64,000 nucleotides of DNA, taken from the NCBI RefSeq assembly GCF_000217795.1, contig NC_015681.1:1479244-1543243 (forward strand), given 5' to 3'. Made by a program: the position numbers and the translations under genes. Below, piece by piece: positions 9,370 through 16,693 of the stretch (position 1 is its first letter; every line of letters starts with the position of its first letter). Source of the stretch: Thermodesulfatator indicus DSM 15286. Its GTDB lineage: Bacteria > Desulfobacterota > Thermodesulfobacteria > Thermodesulfobacteriales > Thermodesulfatatoraceae. The notes under the pieces were generated by a model, which saw only the letters and a list, made by a program, of their open reading frames with translations, did no database searches and was not told the origin of the DNA.

Positions 9370-10283
9370 TAGTCAGCTCTCCTCGCAATACGGTTAGTAA
9401 AAATGGCCAGAAGTCCGCCTAACATAACATAGCCTGTTATTACTTCTAGAATGGCTATTACCTGGCCTAAAAGGGAGTTGGGAATGACATCGCCATAACC
9501 AAGAGTAGTAAGGGTTACAATGCTGTAATAAAGAGGTGAAAGAGGAGTAGGGTATTTCCCATAATCTACTCCTACCAAATGATATAAATAGGCGAAAAAT
9601 AAGGCCTGAAAAACAATCAAAAGGCACCATCTTCCAAGGCTTCGGCCACAATCAGAGGTCAACCACCATAAAAAATAGAGAATACGAGCTAGACGGCCCT
9701 GTTGGCGGAATTCTTCAAGATAATTTTCATCTATAATGTGACGCCTTACTAAATAAGCTCCTGAAAAGTTTATATCTCTGATGTCAGTACCTATCCAGAT
9801 GGCCTTTTTGTAGCCTTTTATCATGCGCAGATGAGCTCCTCTTAAGTCCGCGTCTTTAAAAATAGCGCCTTCTACTCGACTTAAGTTGAGATGGGCTTCT
9901 TTAAATTTGGCGCCGGAGAAATCGGCTTCGCGCAGGTCAGCTTCTCTTAAGCGAGCTAAAGAAAAATCAGCACATTTAGCATCAGCCCCTTTTAGAGTGG
10001 CTTTGGTGAAAGAGGCATGTCTGAATTTGGCGTTAAAAAGTCGAGCTTTTTTAAGATTAGCCATACCAAAACCAGCAGCTTCAGCGTCAACCCCTTCAAG
10101 ATTAGCACCTTCGAGGTCAGCCCCGGTAAAATCAGCCCCTTTAAGATTGGCACCGGTAAAAAGGGCTCTCTTTAGGTTGGCCCGGAAGAATTTGGCGCCG
10201 GCCAGGTCTTCCCCGCTGAAATCATGGCCTTCCAAGTCCCTCCCGCTAAAATCCAGTTGTTTTAGATTACTTTGTGTTTTCAT
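9369..10283 (-). CDS. Pentapeptide-repeat protein fused to a two-helix potassium channel
   Basis: The N-terminal half (about residues 10-165) is a run of A(D/N)LXX pentapeptide repeats such as ANLKGADFTGADLEGANLEG, expected to form a quadrilateral beta-helix. The C-terminal quarter has two membrane helices around a pore loop with the selectivity filter TTLGYGDVIP, as in KcsA-type channels. So this is a cytoplasmic repeat sensor or scaffold domain joined to a potassium channel in 304 residues. No RCK/TrkA-N domain is present; the pentapeptide domain takes the place of the usual regulatory module. It is co-transcribed with the HDOD gene (1-bp stop/start overlap). Confidence 0.85.
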   Translation of the reverse strand: MKTQSNLKQLDFSGRDLEGHDFSGEDLAGAKFFRANLKRALFTGANLKGADFTGADLEGANLEGVDAEAAGFGMANLKKARLFNAKFRHASFTKATLKGADAKCADFSLARLREADLREADFSGAKFKEAHLNLSRVEGAIFKDADLRGAHLRMIKGYKKAIWIGTDIRDINFSGAYLVRRHIIDENYLEEFRQQGRLARILYFLWWLTSDCGRSLGRWCLLIVFQALFFAYLYHLVGVDYGKYPTPLSPLYYSIVTLTTLGYGDVIPNSLLGQVIAILEVITGYVMLGGLLAIFTNRIARRAD

Positions 10284-10381
10284 ATTTCTTTCTCAAAATT
10301 ATCTAGTATCTATTTTTTAAAAATCGTATATTTTCCTAAAAAACTTTTCAGAAAATAGTTGAATTTAGATTATTTTTTTGT

Positions 10382-10419
10382 TCAACTTGGTTGACCTTTA
10401 AAAATAGTTATGTTAACCC
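10382..10419. promoter_or_regulatory. Candidate operator/promoter region upstream of porC
   Basis: The 181-bp divergent gap between the channel and porC holds a short perfect dyad TCAAC-TTG-GTTGA (10382-10394). It overlaps a -35-like TTGACC (10391), and GTTAACC follows about 20 bp on as a near-inverse of GGTTGAC. No well-spaced -10 could be assigned, so this is only a candidate. Confidence 0.25.
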
Positions 10420-10464
10420 AGTTCCAAACCTAGAATTTTTATATATAAGAAAAGGAGAGCGGTC

Positions 10465-11016
10465 ATGATAGAGGTAAGGCTCCATGGTAGGGGTGGACAG
10501 GGAGCAGTGACTTCTGCTGAATTGATAGCTATTTCTGCTATCAATCAGGGTAATTACGCCCAGGCATTTCCCAGTTTTGGTCCTGAGCGCCGAGGTGCAC
10601 CGGTTATGGCCTTCGTACGCATTAGTGATCAGCGCATTCGTACCCGTGAAAAGGTCTATAATCCTGATATTGTTGTCGTTCTTGATCCTTCTCTTCCTAC
10701 TATTGTGAATGTTACCGATGGTCTTAAAAAAGACGGGTGGGTTGTCTTAAATTCAGCTAAAGATGAAAAGACTTTACGAGAAATTTTAGGGGGTTTTAAG
10801 GGAAAGCTCGCGGTGGTTGACGCCACCAAAATCGCCATAGAAGAGCTTGGCCTGCCTATCACTAACACCACCATGTTGGGAGCCTTTTTAAAGGCTACCG
10901 GCTTAGTGGATCAAGAGTATCTTGAAGAAGCCCTTGAGCATCGTTTTGGCCGTCTGGCTGAAAAAAACAAAGCGGCCATGGCTCGGGCCATTAAAGAAAC
11001 TAAAATTTACGCCTAA
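10465..11016 (+). CDS. porC: 2-oxoacid:ferredoxin oxidoreductase, gamma subunit
   Basis: Gamma subunit (183 aa) of a pyruvate-type ferredoxin oxidoreductase, which links acetyl-CoA plus CO2 to pyruvate with reduced ferredoxin. The family signature RLHGRGGQGAVTSAELIA starts at residue 4, followed by SFGPERRGAPVMAFVRIS. It is the first gene of a gamma-delta-alpha-beta operon, the order of four-subunit thermophile and archaeal enzymes. GGAGAG precedes the ATG. 2-oxoisovalerate or other keto-acid substrates cannot be excluded. Confidence 0.93.
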   Translation: MIEVRLHGRGGQGAVTSAELIAISAINQGNYAQAFPSFGPERRGAPVMAFVRISDQRIRTREKVYNPDIVVVLDPSLPTIVNVTDGLKKDGWVVLNSAKDEKTLREILGGFKGKLAVVDATKIAIEELGLPITNTTMLGAFLKATGLVDQEYLEEALEHRFGRLAEKNKAAMARAIKETKIYA

Positions 11017-11026
11017 GGAGTTGGTT

Positions 11027-11323
11027 ATGGGTAAAGATAAAGGGATGATGCCCTGGCAGGAGGTTCCCTTTGGGCTTTACATTTTTGAGCCCGGGAACAG
11101 TGCTGAATTTAAAACAGGAAACTGGCGCTCCATGCGTCCTGTTCTTGACCGAGATAAGTGTATTAAGTGTGGTACTTGTTACATCATGTGCCCTGATATG
11201 TGTTATGACCAGCGCGATGAAGAAGGTTATTACCTGGTAAATCTTTATTACTGTAAGGGCTGCGGGATATGTATGGCCACTTGTCCCAAAGAGGCTATAA
11301 CCATGGTTTTGGAGGAGGTTTAA
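11027..11323 (+). CDS. porD: 2-oxoacid:ferredoxin oxidoreductase, delta (ferredoxin) subunit
   Basis: Small 98-residue subunit with two [4Fe-4S] motifs, CIKCGTCYIMCPDMC and CKGCGICMATCP, which pass electrons to external ferredoxin. I placed the start at ATG 11027, preceded by AAGGAG, rather than at an in-frame ATG 105 bp upstream inside porC; this gives the normal delta-subunit length. It ends 3 bp before porA. Confidence 0.93.
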   Translation: MGKDKGMMPWQEVPFGLYIFEPGNSAEFKTGNWRSMRPVLDRDKCIKCGTCYIMCPDMCYDQRDEEGYYLVNLYYCKGCGICMATCPKEAITMVLEEV

Positions 11324-11326
11324 GTC

Positions 11327-12505
11327 ATGGGAAAAAGAATAGCGAAAGAGGTATCTATAGCCATTGCCGATGCCGTTAAGCTGGCCCGGGCCGAGGTTAT
11401 TGCGGCCTATCCTATTACCCCGCAGACCCACATCGTAGAGCACTTGAGTGAACTGGTGGCCAATGGTGAGCTTGATGCTGAATATGTTACTGTTGAGTCC
11501 GAGCATTCAGCTATGAGTGTGGCCATAGGGGCTGTAGCTACCGGAGCTCGCACCTTTACCTCTACAGCAGCTCAGGGGCTGGCCCTAATGCACGAAATGC
11601 TCTTTATTGCTTCGGCCATGAGGCTTCCGGTAGTAATGGTCGTAGCTAACCGCGCTCTTTCTGCTCCTATTAGTATCTGGAATGACCATAGTGACATTAT
11701 GGCTAACCGAGATATTGGCTGGATTCAGGTTTGGGCGGAAAACGGTCAGGAAGCCGTTGATCTTACTATCCAGGCCTTTCGTATAGCCGAAGATAAAAAC
11801 GTCATGTTCCCCATGATAGTCAACATTGATGGTTTCACTCTCTCTCACGTTATTGAGCCCATAATCCTTCCTGACCAGGAAGAAGTTGACGCCTTTTTAC
11901 CGGCTTTTAAGCCTAAATACAAGCTTGATCCTAGGAAGCCCATCACCATGGGGGCAGTAGGAGTTCCTGAAATCTACTTTGAGGCCAAAAAGGCCCAGGA
12001 CGAGGCCTTTAGAAATACGCCTAGAGTAATAAAACGGGTGTGGAAAGATTGGGCTAATCGCTTCGGCCGGGAATACAATCCCATTGAAACTTATCGTATG
12101 GAAGACGCTGAAGTGGCTTTACTTATTATGGGTAGTCTAGCGGAAACGGCTATGACAGCGGTAGATAAGATGCGTGACGAAGGCAAAAAAGTTGGTCTGG
12201 TGCGTATTAGGCTCTGGCGGCCGTTCCCTGTGCAAGAATTCAGGCGTGCGGTTTCTAAGGTGCCGGTGTTGGCGGTGATTGACCGGGCTATGCCTCCTGG
12301 CGCAGTTAACGGTCCGGTGGCTACGGAAGTTAAGGCTGCTCTTTACAACGCCGGGCGCAAACCCAGGGTGGTTAACTTTATCGCCGGCCTTGGCGGAAGA
12401 GATGTAACCGTTGAGGACTTTGAAGAAATGGCAGACAAGGCTGCTTTTTACCGCAAAAAACGACCTAAAGAATTATACGAAACGATAGGGGTGCGTGAGT
12501 CATGA
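11327..12505 (+). CDS. porA: 2-oxoacid:ferredoxin oxidoreductase, alpha subunit
   Basis: 392-residue alpha subunit. The N-terminal pyrimidine-binding domain has AAYPITPQTHIVEHL, VESEHSAMSVAIGA and TSTAAQGLALMHEML; the C-terminal transketolase-like domain has MGSLAETA and VIDRAMPPGA. In the four-subunit enzymes it forms the active site with beta and binds the keto acid and CoA. PITPQT and the general similarity favour pyruvate over longer substrates (family knowledge). Its stop overlaps the porB start (ATGA). Confidence 0.94.
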   Translation: MGKRIAKEVSIAIADAVKLARAEVIAAYPITPQTHIVEHLSELVANGELDAEYVTVESEHSAMSVAIGAVATGARTFTSTAAQGLALMHEMLFIASAMRLPVVMVVANRALSAPISIWNDHSDIMANRDIGWIQVWAENGQEAVDLTIQAFRIAEDKNVMFPMIVNIDGFTLSHVIEPIILPDQEEVDAFLPAFKPKYKLDPRKPITMGAVGVPEIYFEAKKAQDEAFRNTPRVIKRVWKDWANRFGREYNPIETYRMEDAEVALLIMGSLAETAMTAVDKMRDEGKKVGLVRIRLWRPFPVQEFRRAVSKVPVLAVIDRAMPPGAVNGPVATEVKAALYNAGRKPRVVNFIAGLGGRDVTVEDFEEMADKAAFYRKKRPKELYETIGVRES

Positions 12506-13440
12506 TATCAGAATTCAGCAAATTCAAAGGTTTTTCCTTAAAAAATTTACCGGAAGTGGAGCCAATTGCTCCGGGTCACAGGGGATGTCAGGGCTGTGGC
12601 GAAATTTTGGCCCTGCGTATGGCCATGAAGGCTTTAGGTACAGACGTAATTGTGGCCAACGCCACGGGATGTATGGAAATTATTACCTCGCCCTTTCCCC
12701 ATACTTCCTGGCGGGTTCCCTGGATTCACACTGCTTTTGAAAATACCGCCGCCGTGGCTTCAGGAATAGAAGCGGCGCTTAAAGTACTCAAAAGACGTGG
12801 GCGCTTTCCAAAAAGCCGTCACGTAGATGTAGTAGCTGTGGCTGGTGATGGTGGTACGGCAGATATTGGCCTTCAGGCGTTATCTGGGGCTCTTGAGCGA
12901 GGCCATGATTTTGTTTATATCTGTTTGGATAATGAAGCTTATATGAATACTGGGGTTCAACGTTCAAGTGCTACTCCTTACGGTGCTATGACTACCACCA
13001 GCCCCCCAGGTGAACGCAGTTTCGGCCAGATGACCTGGAAAAAGAATGTGCCTCAAATTGCCGTGGCCCATGGTATCCCTTATGTGGCTACGGCTAGTCC
13101 GGCCTTTTTTCTGGACCTTATGAACAAAGTCAAAAGAGCGGCTTTGGTAAAAGGCCCTGCTTACGTGCATATTTATTCCCCGTGTCCAACAGGTTGGGGT
13201 TCTCGCGGGGAAGACTCCATTAAAATAGCGCGTTTAGCGGTAGATACCAAAGTCTTTCCTCTTTACGAGGTAATTGAAGGGAAGTACTACATCACCCGAA
13301 AAATTACCAAACCTAAACCAGTAGAAGAATATTTGAAGACTCAGCGGCGTTTTCGTCATCTCACCCCTGAGGTGATTGCGGAGATTCAACGCCGTGTAGA
13401 TGCTGAGTACGAACGCCTATTAAAATTGGCCGAGATATAG
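12502..13440 (+). CDS. porB: 2-oxoacid:ferredoxin oxidoreductase, beta (TPP) subunit
   Basis: 312-residue beta subunit. The [4Fe-4S] and thiamine diphosphate site are recognisable: GCQGCGEILALRMAM, ANATGCMEI, and the TPP/Mg motif VAGDGGTADIG ending in NEAYMNTGVQ. The last conserved Cys lies in YSPCPTGWG. It starts in the porA stop (4-bp overlap) and is followed at once by a perfect 12-bp terminator. Confidence 0.95.
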   Translation: MISEFSKFKGFSLKNLPEVEPIAPGHRGCQGCGEILALRMAMKALGTDVIVANATGCMEIITSPFPHTSWRVPWIHTAFENTAAVASGIEAALKVLKRRGRFPKSRHVDVVAVAGDGGTADIGLQALSGALERGHDFVYICLDNEAYMNTGVQRSSATPYGAMTTTSPPGERSFGQMTWKKNVPQIAVAHGIPYVATASPAFFLDLMNKVKRAALVKGPAYVHIYSPCPTGWGSRGEDSIKIARLAVDTKVFPLYEVIEGKYYITRKITKPKPVEEYLKTQRRFRHLTPEVIAEIQRRVDAEYERLLKLAEI

Positions 13441-13443
13441 CCG

Positions 13444-13476
13444 ATTAGGGGAGCCAAGGTCGGCTCCCCTAATTTT
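13444..13476 (+). terminator. Intrinsic terminator of the por operon
   Basis: ATTAGGGGAGCC (13444-13455) and GGCTCCCCTAAT (13462-13473) form a perfect 12-bp stem with a 6-nt loop, then TTTA. It is 3 bp after the porB stop. Confidence 0.88.
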
Positions 13477-13528
13477 AAGCCTTGACAGAACCTAACTAGC
13501 TCGTTATTTAATTTAAGAGCTTTTGAGA

Positions 13529-13604
13529 GCGGGAGTAGCTCAGTTGGTAGAGCGCCACCTTGCCAAGGTGGATGTCGCGGGTTCAAGTCCCGTCTCCCGC
13601 TCCA
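13529..13604 (+). tRNA. tRNA-Gly (GCC)
   Basis: The 7-bp acceptor GCGGGAG/CTCCCGC, the D-arm GCTCAGTTGGTAGAGC, the anticodon stem CCACC/GGTGG with anticodon GCC at 13562-13564, and the T-arm GTTCAAGTC are all present. Discriminator T and an encoded CCA end the gene at 13604. A T-rich tract follows. Confidence 0.98.
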
Positions 13605-13695
13605 TTTTTTATTTTTAACCCTCCCTCGCCATTTCCGCTTGTTTTTATATCAGGCTGTTTATACTTACATAGGGCATTTTATCATTTTTGATCTT

Positions 13696-13744
13696 AAATA
13701 CCTCCTTGCTTGGGATATCCTTTCCAAAAAGCAAGGAGGTATTT
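13696..13744 (+). promoter_or_regulatory. Perfect 16-bp hairpin burying the cooS ribosome binding site
   Basis: AAATACCTCCTTGCTT (13696-13711) is exactly complementary to AAGCAAGGAGGTATTT (13729-13744); the ATG of cooS is the next base, 13745. The Shine-Dalgarno AAGGAGGT is entirely inside the 3' arm, so in the folded RNA it is paired. The 17-nt loop contains the self-complementary GGATATCC, which could allow loop-loop pairing. No T tract follows, so it is not a simple terminator. It may be an RNA switch, a thermosensor, a target for a protein that binds RNA, or a DNA operator. Confidence 0.75.
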
Positions 13745-15649
13745 ATGCCGAAAGAAAAAAGAGAACTTAAAGACCTAAGTATAGACCCGGCTGTTCTTGA
13801 TATCCTTTCCCTGGCCAAACAAAAAAATTACGAAACTGTATGGGATCGGCTTGAGCGGCAATCACCCCACTGTAAGTTCGGTAGCAGTGGACTCTGCTGC
13901 CGTAATTGTGTTATGGGGCCATGCCGTATTACAGAAAAGACCCCCAAAGGGGTTTGTGGGGCTGATGCCGCGACTATTGTGGCCAGAAACCTGATCAGGG
14001 CCTTGGCCGCAGGGGCGGCGGCCCACTCAGACCATGGCCGGGCGGTGGCGGTTTTATTTAACGAGGTGGCCCAGGGGAAAAACAAAGATTACCAGATTGC
14101 CGATGAGGCCAAGCTTAAATCTATAGCTGAAAAATTCCATATACATACTTCGCAGGACATTACTTCTATAGCCAAAGAAGTGGCCCGAGTGGCCTTAGAA
14201 GATTTTGGTAAGCAAGACGAGAAGGCCCTTAATTTTTTAGAGGCCTACGCTCCGCAAAAAAGAAAAGAGACATGGCAAAAGGTTGAAGAGGCTCTTTTCT
14301 CCCAAACTGGCAAAAAGATGGGTATTTTGCCTCGGAATATAGATCGGGAAATAACCGAGTGTATGCACCGTACTCATATGGGAGTAGATAACCAGGCCCT
14401 TTCTTTATTGGTCCAAGGAGTGAGGACAGCCCTGGCTGATGGCTGGGGAGGCTCCCTTATTGCCACTGAGCTTCAAGATGTGCTTTTTGGTACCCCTGAT
14501 AAGAAAGTTATTAAAGCCAACTTGGGGGTTCTGAAAGAAGATCAGGTAAATATCATTGTTCACGGCCACGAACCGATTCTTTCCGAACAGGTAGTAGCCG
14601 CAGCCATGAGCCCGGAAATGCAGGAAAAGGCCAAAGAAGTAGGAGCCCAGGGTATAAATGTGGCTGGTATTTGTTGTACGGCCAATGAAGTGCTTATGAG
14701 GCTAGGGGTTCCAGTGGCCGGGAACATGATTCATCAGGAACTGGCCATAATGACCGGGGTGGTAGAGGCTATGGTGGTGGATGTGCAGTGTATTTTCCCC
14801 TCGCTAGGGCCTCTGGCCAAATGCTTTCACACTAAGTTTATTTCTACCAGTGACCGGGCGGCTTTTCCTGAGGCTGTTCATATTCAATTTGATGAGCATC
14901 ACGCCCGCGAAGTGGCCCAAAAGATAGTGGAAACTGCGATAGAGGCCTTCAAAGAGCGCGATCCGCAAAAAGTTCACATACCCCAAGAGGTAGAGGAAGC
15001 TGTGGTAGGTTTTAGTGTTGAAGAAATAATTAAAATTCTGGGTGGCAGCCCCAAACCTTTGGTTGACGCTATTTTGGCGGGAAAAATCAAGGGCGTGGTA
15101 GGTATTGTCGGCTGTAATAACCCCAAAATAAAACATGACGCCTTTCATATAAGCTTAACCAAAGAGTTGATCAAAAAAGATATCCTTGTTATCGGCACAG
15201 GTTGTTGGGCTATTGCCGCGGCCAAGGCTGGCTTCATGAAACTTGACGCTCAGGCTTTAGCCGGAGAGGGCTTAAAAGAGGTGTGTAAGGCCCTTGATAT
15301 TCCGCCGGTTTTGCACATGGGCTCCTGTGTGGATTGTTCACGCATGCTGGTGTTGGCGGCAGCCCTGGCGGATTATCTCAAGGTAGATATTTCCGACCTA
15401 CCTCTGGTTGGCTCTGCTCCAGAATGGACGACAGAAAAGGCCGTATCTATCGGCACTTACTTTGTAGCTTCGGGGGTGCCTGTTCATCTCTGGCCTATGC
15501 CGCCCATAGGGGGAAGCGAAGAGGTAGTCGGTATTCTCACCGAAGGGGTTAAGGATCTGCTTGGCGGTTATTTCTTCATAGAAGAAGATCCGGTTAAAAC
15601 GGCCTCCCGAATGGAGAGAATCATTATGGAAAAACGTAAAGCTTTTTAA
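13745..15649 (+). CDS. cooS: Ni-Fe carbon monoxide dehydrogenase, catalytic subunit
   Basis: Catalyses CO + H2O = CO2 + 2 e- + 2 H+ at a Ni-Fe-S C-cluster. The N-terminal cluster Cys are visible: C43, C51, C52, C55, C60 and C71 in CKFGSSGLCC, CVMGPC and GVCGAD. Later C-cluster motifs include NVAGICCTANEVLMR, VDVQCIFPSL, VVGIVGCNNPK, VIGTGCWAIAA and HMGSCVDCSRM. Length 634, typical of monofunctional CooS. I set the start at ATG 13745 (AAGGAGGT upstream) rather than at an upstream in-frame ATG at 13688, because the latter would run through the hairpin. No cooF, cooC or acsB is adjacent; the partner may be a general ferredoxin. A PAS-LytTR regulator follows. Confidence 0.95.
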   Translation: MPKEKRELKDLSIDPAVLDILSLAKQKNYETVWDRLERQSPHCKFGSSGLCCRNCVMGPCRITEKTPKGVCGADAATIVARNLIRALAAGAAAHSDHGRAVAVLFNEVAQGKNKDYQIADEAKLKSIAEKFHIHTSQDITSIAKEVARVALEDFGKQDEKALNFLEAYAPQKRKETWQKVEEALFSQTGKKMGILPRNIDREITECMHRTHMGVDNQALSLLVQGVRTALADGWGGSLIATELQDVLFGTPDKKVIKANLGVLKEDQVNIIVHGHEPILSEQVVAAAMSPEMQEKAKEVGAQGINVAGICCTANEVLMRLGVPVAGNMIHQELAIMTGVVEAMVVDVQCIFPSLGPLAKCFHTKFISTSDRAAFPEAVHIQFDEHHAREVAQKIVETAIEAFKERDPQKVHIPQEVEEAVVGFSVEEIIKILGGSPKPLVDAILAGKIKGVVGIVGCNNPKIKHDAFHISLTKELIKKDILVIGTGCWAIAAAKAGFMKLDAQALAGEGLKEVCKALDIPPVLHMGSCVDCSRMLVLAAALADYLKVDISDLPLVGSAPEWTTEKAVSIGTYFVASGVPVHLWPMPPIGGSEEVVGILTEGVKDLLGGYFFIEEDPVKTASRMERIIMEKRKAF

Positions 15650-15658
15650 GCTGCTCTT

Positions 15659-15700
15659 TGGCCGGGAAGATGTTATCTTTGAAGTAAAACTTCCCGGCCA
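15659..15700 (+). terminator. Hairpin between cooS and the PAS-LytTR gene
   Basis: TGGCCGGGAAG (15659-15669) and CTTCCCGGCCA (15690-15700) form a perfect 11-bp stem with a 20-nt loop. It begins 9 bp after the cooS stop and ends 3 bp before the next ATG. There is no T run, so it may be a weak terminator, an attenuator or an mRNA-stabilising stem. Confidence 0.5.
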
Positions 15701-15703
15701 GAT

Positions 15704-16393
15704 ATGATTCATATTATTGCAGAACTTTTTAGAAATTTTGATGTAGGCTTAGTTATATTTGACGACGAATTCAATATCATTTGTGTAAATGATTTTATAA
15801 AGAAGAAGTTTTCCTTCCCGGTTTTTCAAAATTCCAATCTTTTAGCCTTTCACGATGAGCAGGCTAAAGAAAAAATTAGAAAGATGAAAGAAGAGGCTGC
15901 CTCTAAAGGGCAAAGCCACAGTTACATATTGAAAATTTTTAATGTGGAACATGGTGACGAAATTTTCCTTTTAGGGAAGGTCTTTTTGTTAGAAGGAGAT
16001 TGTGAATACAGGTTTTTAGCTGTTCTTTTTGATATCACGTTTTTGACTACGGACAGGAAACATAAAATTTTAAAAATTCCTGTATATGATGGCGAGGACA
16101 TTTTATTTCTGGAAACAAAAGATATTGAATTCTTTAAAGCCGCTGGTAACTATACGGAGATTTTCTGCCAAGATAAAATCTATCTATGCCCTTTGTCCTT
16201 AGCCAAGATAGAAAAATTTTTAGATGAACGCCAATTCTTTCGTATTCACCGCAGCTACATTGTGAACCTAACCTTTATTGAAAGGCTTATCAGAGAAGGG
16301 ACACGCCATTATCTCCTTTTGAGGAGCAAGCAAATTTTGCCAATAAGTAAAGGGAAGAGCAAGGCCTTTCTTAAGATCTTCGGGCTTAAATAA
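15704..16393 (+). CDS. PAS-LytTR transcription regulator resembling the CO sensor RcoM
   Basis: 229 residues. An N-terminal PAS-like domain (about 1-115, with DVGLVIFDDEFNIICVND) is joined by FDITFLTT to a LytTR DNA-binding domain (about 125-229: KIPVYDGEDILFLETKDIEF, GNYTEIF, FFRIHRSYIVNL). The order, the linker and the start KIPVY of the LytTR domain match what I recall of RcoM, the haem-PAS regulator of CO metabolism in Burkholderia. His50 in LLAFHDEQAKEKI sits where RcoM has its proximal haem ligand; a Met matching its distal ligand is not evident, H83 and C100 being other candidates. The position right after cooS supports CO sensing. That haem is bound is an inference. No clear Shine-Dalgarno precedes the ATG. 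Confidence 0.8.
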   Translation: MIHIIAELFRNFDVGLVIFDDEFNIICVNDFIKKKFSFPVFQNSNLLAFHDEQAKEKIRKMKEEAASKGQSHSYILKIFNVEHGDEIFLLGKVFLLEGDCEYRFLAVLFDITFLTTDRKHKILKIPVYDGEDILFLETKDIEFFKAAGNYTEIFCQDKIYLCPLSLAKIEKFLDERQFFRIHRSYIVNLTFIERLIREGTRHYLLLRSKQILPISKGKSKAFLKIFGLK

Positions 16394-16409
16394 TTGGGAA
16401 GGCTTTTGA

Positions 16410-16496
16410 TGGTGCCGAGGGCGGGACTCGAACCCGCACGGGCTTGCGCCCACTGCCCCCTCAAGACAGCGTGTCTACCAATTCCACCACCTCGGC
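16410..16496 (-). tRNA. tRNA-Leu (GAG)
   Basis: On the minus strand the acceptor GCCGAGG/CCTCGGC, a class II variable arm (GGGCGCAAGCCC region), the T-arm GTTCGAGTC, discriminator A and an encoded CCA are present. The anticodon stem CTGTC/GGCAG holds anticodon GAG at 16460-16462. Length 87. Confidence 0.97.
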
Positions 16497-16612
16497 ACGC
16501 TCTTTTTATTTAAAGCCTATCGAGCCTTTCGTCAAGAGTAATTTGATTTTGACGTGGAGCTTATTTTTGAGCGACATTTTTCAGAATATTAGCTCTCCAG
16601 TGTAAAAGTTTT

Positions 16613-16621
16613 GCCTGTCCC
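16613..16621 (-). repeat. GGGACAGGC motif copy (intergenic, upstream of lon)
   Basis: One exact copy of the RAYT-associated 9-mer, in the gap between tRNA-Leu and lon, in the context TTTTGCCTGTCCCC. Confidence 0.7.
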
Positions 16622-16693
16622 CAATTTGAATCTTTTTTCATAATGTTTAACTTCCCAATTAGATAGGAAAACTTTGATGAATGGAGAGTGCCT

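Noticed and set aside
9886-10320. 144-codon plus-strand open frame opposite the channel gene
   Set aside because: It is the mirror of the pentapeptide repeats; its low-complexity Ala/Ser/Lys product has no Shine-Dalgarno and no family likeness.
13631-13670. TTGTTT...TATACT as cooS promoter
   Set aside because: The spacer is only 15 bp and the -35 is weak; a LytTR-dependent promoter may not show a normal -35, so no call was made.
13684-13692. Small ATCA...TGAT dyad upstream of the cooS hairpin as operator
   Set aside because: Four-bp arms in AT-rich DNA are expected by chance.
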